Source: Chondrilla cf. caribensis (Eukaryota > Porifera > Demospongiae > Chondrillida > Chondrillidae). From it: DNA of 64,000 nt. The notes beneath the pieces were generated by a model that was given only the letters and a program-made list of their open reading frames with translations, did no database searches and had not been told where the DNA came from. The DNA is taken from positions 2,712,053 through 2,776,052 of the forward strand of contig OZ026565.1 of NCBI GenBank assembly GCA_964020155.1, in the 5' to 3' direction. This document shows positions 60,961 through 64,000 of this stretch, one piece after another (positions within the stretch are counted from its first letter, which is position 1; each line of letters opens with the position of its first letter). The translations under genes were made by a program, and so were the position numbers.

Positions 60961-62536
60961 CGTGTTTTCAATAGTACACGTCCCATCACACACGTACACA
61001 AACACATCGGCATCTGAACAAGTTTTCTTTAAGAAGCCATCCATTTCCTCATCTGCATTCATCCCAGGACTGCACACACACAAGAACAAAGTACATTTCA
61101 GTGTTACAGAAGAATACTGTATACTGTACACTATGTACTATAACTATTATATGTTATAGTCATATGTACATAAAGGTCTTACGTGTCAAACAGAACAACA
61201 CCTTCTCCTAACAAAGGACACCTTTCTTGAGGATAGAATACTTGTATTATTTTTGAAGTACCAATATCCATGTCCCTAAGGGGCTGCATATATGAACAAG
61301 TAATTCGAGTTCAAAAACTCGTGGGGCTGCCGCCCCCCACACTCGAATTACTTGGGCGTCTTTATTAGGTTCAGAAGAGCCTTCGCTGAAGTTATTACAT
61401 TCGGGGAAGCTTCAGCGCACGAATTCTAGCCCAATTTTTAATTGTCGGCGTTCGAAATCGGCCATCTTGTTTTCGCGCAATATAAATTATAATATAAATT
61501 CATTGTTGCTGTTACACGTAGGAACACATATTATATATATATCGAGCGTTACATACCGGAAGTCGAAATGAAAACAATATAGGGGCTGCCTGCGGCAGCC
61601 CCTAAAAAGTGGACAAAGAATTAAAATATATGGATGTAATAATCTTTGATGATATCATTATTATTGAGGAAATCTGGCACAGAACAATCAGATATCGTCC
61701 ACCTGACTCATCGCTTAACCACAAACATATTCTCATATCCCTCAACTAATGCCATTTACGTATTGATTCGAAATGCAAGATGTACTCTTCTCAATCGAAT
61801 GAATCCAAGCTCCACCCGATAACCTTCAAATTTTCAAATACATATCATTCGACTCATGTAGCACGTGAGCAGTCACATTCAACCCATTAAGATACAACTA
61901 AAGGAGATCATTATCTCCCAGACACTACTATTCCAACAGAGAGGTCAGATTATGGAATGCCTTGCCCCTATCAACTTCAACCAACCATTTATAGTTATTA
62001 AATTATTGTGGAACCATTACACAGTGCACTCCAATTCTGATAACCCCTGTACTTATCACACTTGTTACTAATCGGTATCTTTATAACTTACTTACAAGGG
62101 AGTACTCTTCTTCGTGTCCGCTAATCACGTCTAGAACGGTAGCTCTAGGTGTTGGGTCAACGACCCCTTCTATGCTGCAGACATTTCTGGTGACTCGGCC
62201 ATAACCGCTTGGCAGTACACCCTCTCTCAAAAGAGCGTTGATAATCGAACTCTTACCAGTTCCAGTCTTTCCAAGAAACACTACTTTTAGTTTGTCTCCT
62301 TGTACGGCAGCAAGGATGTTTTGTACTCTTTCTGCCACACTTCGAAGACGACATCGTTCTTCTTCATGCATATGAACCGCTGTATTGTTCTCTTCCAGTT
62401 CTTTCAGGTATTTTTCAACTGACGTAACGTCTTCCTCGACAGCAACATATGAAATTTCACATTGCATTCGTTTGTTTATTCTACCTCTATAGGTGATGAT
62501 TGCTCTATTTAAATGTATGGACAAGTCAGAAAACAC
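60961..62536 (-). CDS. MFN: Mitofusin-like dynamin-family GTPase, 5' exons only
   Basis: Outer mitochondrial membrane fusion GTPase family. Exon 1 62536-62096, exon 2 61283-61183, exon 3 61069-60961. Exon 1 has KLKVVFLGKTGTGKSSIINA (P-loop, residues 89-97) followed by LLREGVLPSGYGRVTRNV, the mitofusin pattern in which LPSG.G follows the P-loop. Exon 2 has KIIQVFYPQERCPLLGEGVV and LFD, and exon 3 completes DTPG (switch II) with MNADEEMDGFLKKTCSDADV, then FVYVCDGTCTIENT. This matches the order in MFN1/2. The rest (GTPase end, heptad repeats, membrane anchor) should lie at lower coordinates but is not recognised before other genes begin, so this is a truncated copy or the model is incomplete. 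Compared with vertebrate MFN about ten residues are lacking between exons 1 and 2. The exon 2 acceptor lies inside a MITE. Confidence 0.7.
61277..61605. mobile_element. Harbinger-like MITE family E with TAA TSD
   Basis: The element spans 61280-61602 (323 bp). Ends are GGGGCTGC and GCAGCCCC, and TAA is duplicated on both sides (61277-61279, 61603-61605); a 3-bp T(A/T)A duplication with a G-rich terminus fits PIF/Harbinger. Inside are strong hairpins: CAAGTAATTCGAGT/ACTCGAATTACTTG arms at 61297-61360, and GGGGCTGCC/GGCAGCCCC at 61582-61602. Related pieces are at 18955-19070 and 63444-63500. Confidence 0.75.
61690..62045 (+). mobile_element. Decayed LINE 3'-end fragment in mitofusin intron 1
   Basis: One plus-strand frame near 61912-61985 reads SLSPRHYYSNREVRLWNALP then LSTSTNHL and a stop. 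The R.VRLWN(A/S)LP pattern is the usual C-terminus of many LINE reverse transcriptase proteins. Preceding text is broken by stops. It is a short, dead fragment. Confidence 0.4.
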
Positions 62537-62747
62537 GGAATAACAGACCCCGTCGGCAGTTCGGGGTCACTTTACCTTTTTATTCGCTTTTCTTTTCCTG
62601 TGCTGATTGCGATGATGTATTTCAAATTGCTGTATCGAGTTGTATTCGGATGTTACGATGCAATTTTCGATCGCGTTTGTTATGCGTTCCGATGATCTTA
62701 TAACGTATTCGCCAACACGGCAACGCAGTGGATTTCGATCAATATTC

Positions 62748-62768
62748 TGACGTCATTATGGCGCGAAA
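62748..62768. promoter_or_regulatory. CRE and E2F-like sites upstream of mitofusin-like gene
   Basis: A palindromic CRE TGACGTCA (62748-62755) is followed at once by GGCGCGAAA (62760-62768), an E2F-type site. They lie about 210-230 bp upstream of the minus-strand start codon, a typical proximal promoter distance. Function is inferred only. Confidence 0.4.
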
Positions 62769-62828
62769 TTTGAAGTGTCCAGCGGGCATATAAGGAGTGG
62801 CAGATCTGTGATTCTGCACATTCGCACA

Positions 62829-62893
<65 letters not shown>

Positions 62894-62920
62894 ATATGTG
62901 TGTGTGTGTGTGTGTGGGTA

Positions 62921-62978
<58 letters not shown>

Positions 62979-63000
62979 CATGTGTGCATGCATGTGTGTG
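62829..63000. repeat. Long GT microsatellite
   Basis: GT runs at 62829-62888, 62896-62916 and 62925-62972 with few interruptions, continuing as GT-rich text to 63090. All frames here on both strands are artefacts. Confidence 0.95.
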
Positions 63001-63359
63001 TTGGTAGCATAATGTTTTTGCATGTGCATGTGTGTTGGTAGCATGTGTGTGTTTGTGTGTGTGTCTGTGTGTGCGTGCCCTGAAACAGTCAGTGCTGTGT
63101 TGGAATTTACTTTTGTAGTTATTGTAATCACAATCATTTCACATGTTTGGATGTGTGTATTTGTGACAGTTTACACGTGTGTGTGTGAGTACACAGAGTA
63201 TAGGCATACTATTGTGATATTGATGTTTGTGTGTGTGCATGTGTACCAGCGTGTACACTTGTGTGAAAATATTAATGCTGTACTGACGAGGCTCTGAAGG
63301 CCGAAACACTACAATGTTAGTGTCTACAGCTACTTGTGTGTATAGTATATTTTAGTGGG

Positions 63360-63515
63360 CTGTGTGTGTGTGTGTGCATGTTTGTGTGTGTGTGTGTGTG
63401 TGTGTGTGCACGCGCACAGGATTTTTTTGTTTATTGAATAACTCGCAAGTAATTCGAGTGCGGGGGCGGCCCCACGAGTTTTTTTACTCGAATTACTTGT
63501 TCTGCCGCCGAGTCA
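63360..63515. repeat. GT run followed by MITE family E hairpin
   Basis: GT repeats at 63361-63412. Then GCAAGTAATTCGAGT and ACTCGAATTACTTGT enclose a GC-rich loop (63444-63496). The loop is the reverse complement of the one in the element at 61280-61602. Confidence 0.6.
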
Positions 63516-64000
63516 TTCTATAACGCGATTTTCCCTATTCCCGGACAAGTTTTCCTGAAGTCGCGCTCTCGAAAGTATTTTAGAAGCTACAAATCACAAC
63601 TTAAAGGAGGGGAAATGTGCCAAACAAAATTAAACAGTCGTGGCATACCCAGACAACGCCTTGAAGACCCTCTTGGTCAGCATTACGAAGGTTAACATAC
63701 GGAAGATGATGCTGACACGTTGAATGATTCCAAAAGCTGCTGCTACCTGCCCAAGGAACTTTTTCAATCTACCACGATGTCCACTGATGCACTGGAAATA
63801 TTGAGTAACTCTGAAGATTGCAGTTAATCAAGATTCTTTAGGTATGTTTCACACCAATTATGACAGTTGTTAATTCACAATATTACTATGATCCAGAGTT
63901 TCATTAGGAGATGTATACAGCTGCTGCCTGTGTACAATTTCAGTGTGTGTGTGTGTGTGTTTGTTCTTGTGTGTGTTTTTGTGTCTGTGTGTGCGTGTGT
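63516..64000. other. Right end of window, unassigned
   Basis: 63600-63840 is less AT-rich and ends near TCTTTAG/GTATGT, a possible splice donor at 63841. Short frames such as MCQTKLNSRGIPRQRLEDPL hit a stop soon after. It may be the edge of a gene or transposon, but I cannot name it. The last 60 bp are GT-rich. Confidence 0.3.

Noticed and set aside
62739..63137. Long His/Thr-rich and Cys/Val-rich frames on both strands
   Set aside because: They are translations of GT/CA microsatellites. The same applies at 11828-12266, 31724-32012 and 42339-42763.
1..64000. tRNA, rRNA or CRISPR loci
   Set aside because: I looked for tRNA B-box words, rRNA-like blocks and spaced direct repeats by eye and saw none that hold up.

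Overview
The window is nuclear DNA of an animal. The genes are split by GT-AG introns and encode metazoan families: an adhesion GPCR of the Flamingo/CELSR type, a PHF10-type PHD finger, a BAHD1-type BAH protein, an SLC26 anion transporter, an EF-hand protein and a mitofusin-type GTPase. The DNA is AT-rich by eye and full of CA/GT microsatellites, TACGTA-rich words and short inverted-repeat transposons. An early-branching marine invertebrate such as a sponge or cnidarian fits best, but no sequence here fixes the phylum.

Layout. 290-2617 (+): last three coding exons of a PHF10-like gene. 3093-18595 (+): a complete Flamingo/CELSR-like receptor. I resolved 23 exons whose summed length (8481 nt) divides exactly by three, giving 2826 residues. 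Two of its introns hold inverted-repeat elements that appear to carry pieces of other genes. About 19100-23640 (+): a nearly intact APE-type non-LTR retrotransposon with one in-frame stop. 25083-37129 (+): a BAHD1-like chromatin gene, 13 exons, 1048 residues. 39231-48624 (-): a complete SLC26 gene, 16 exons, 774 residues, with a decayed Ty3/gypsy-type LTR element in one intron. 49620-50189 (+): an intronless EF-hand protein of 189 residues. 52170-52998 (-): a frameshifted ankyrin-repeat gene with a telomere-like array in its intron. 55530-55962 (-): three consecutive exons of an unrecognised protein. 56832-59154 (-): a frameshifted thioredoxin fragment whose intron was hit by a 5'-truncated R2/HERO-like retrotransposon (56946-58571, +). 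60961-62536 (-): the 5' half of a mitofusin-like GTPase gene, where a Harbinger-like MITE has landed exactly on a splice acceptor. The right end is microsatellite.

The host genes are functionally unrelated neighbours. PHF10 and BAHD1 are both chromatin factors; Flamingo is a cell-polarity and adhesion receptor; SLC26 moves anions. The mobile elements are the main theme: at least eight families are visible, several with intact terminal inverted repeats and target-site duplications.

Exon boundaries were assigned by reading splice sites and reading frame by hand. Family names come from motif recognition, not database searches. Intron phases were checked and agree across the Flamingo, BAHD1 and SLC26 models.
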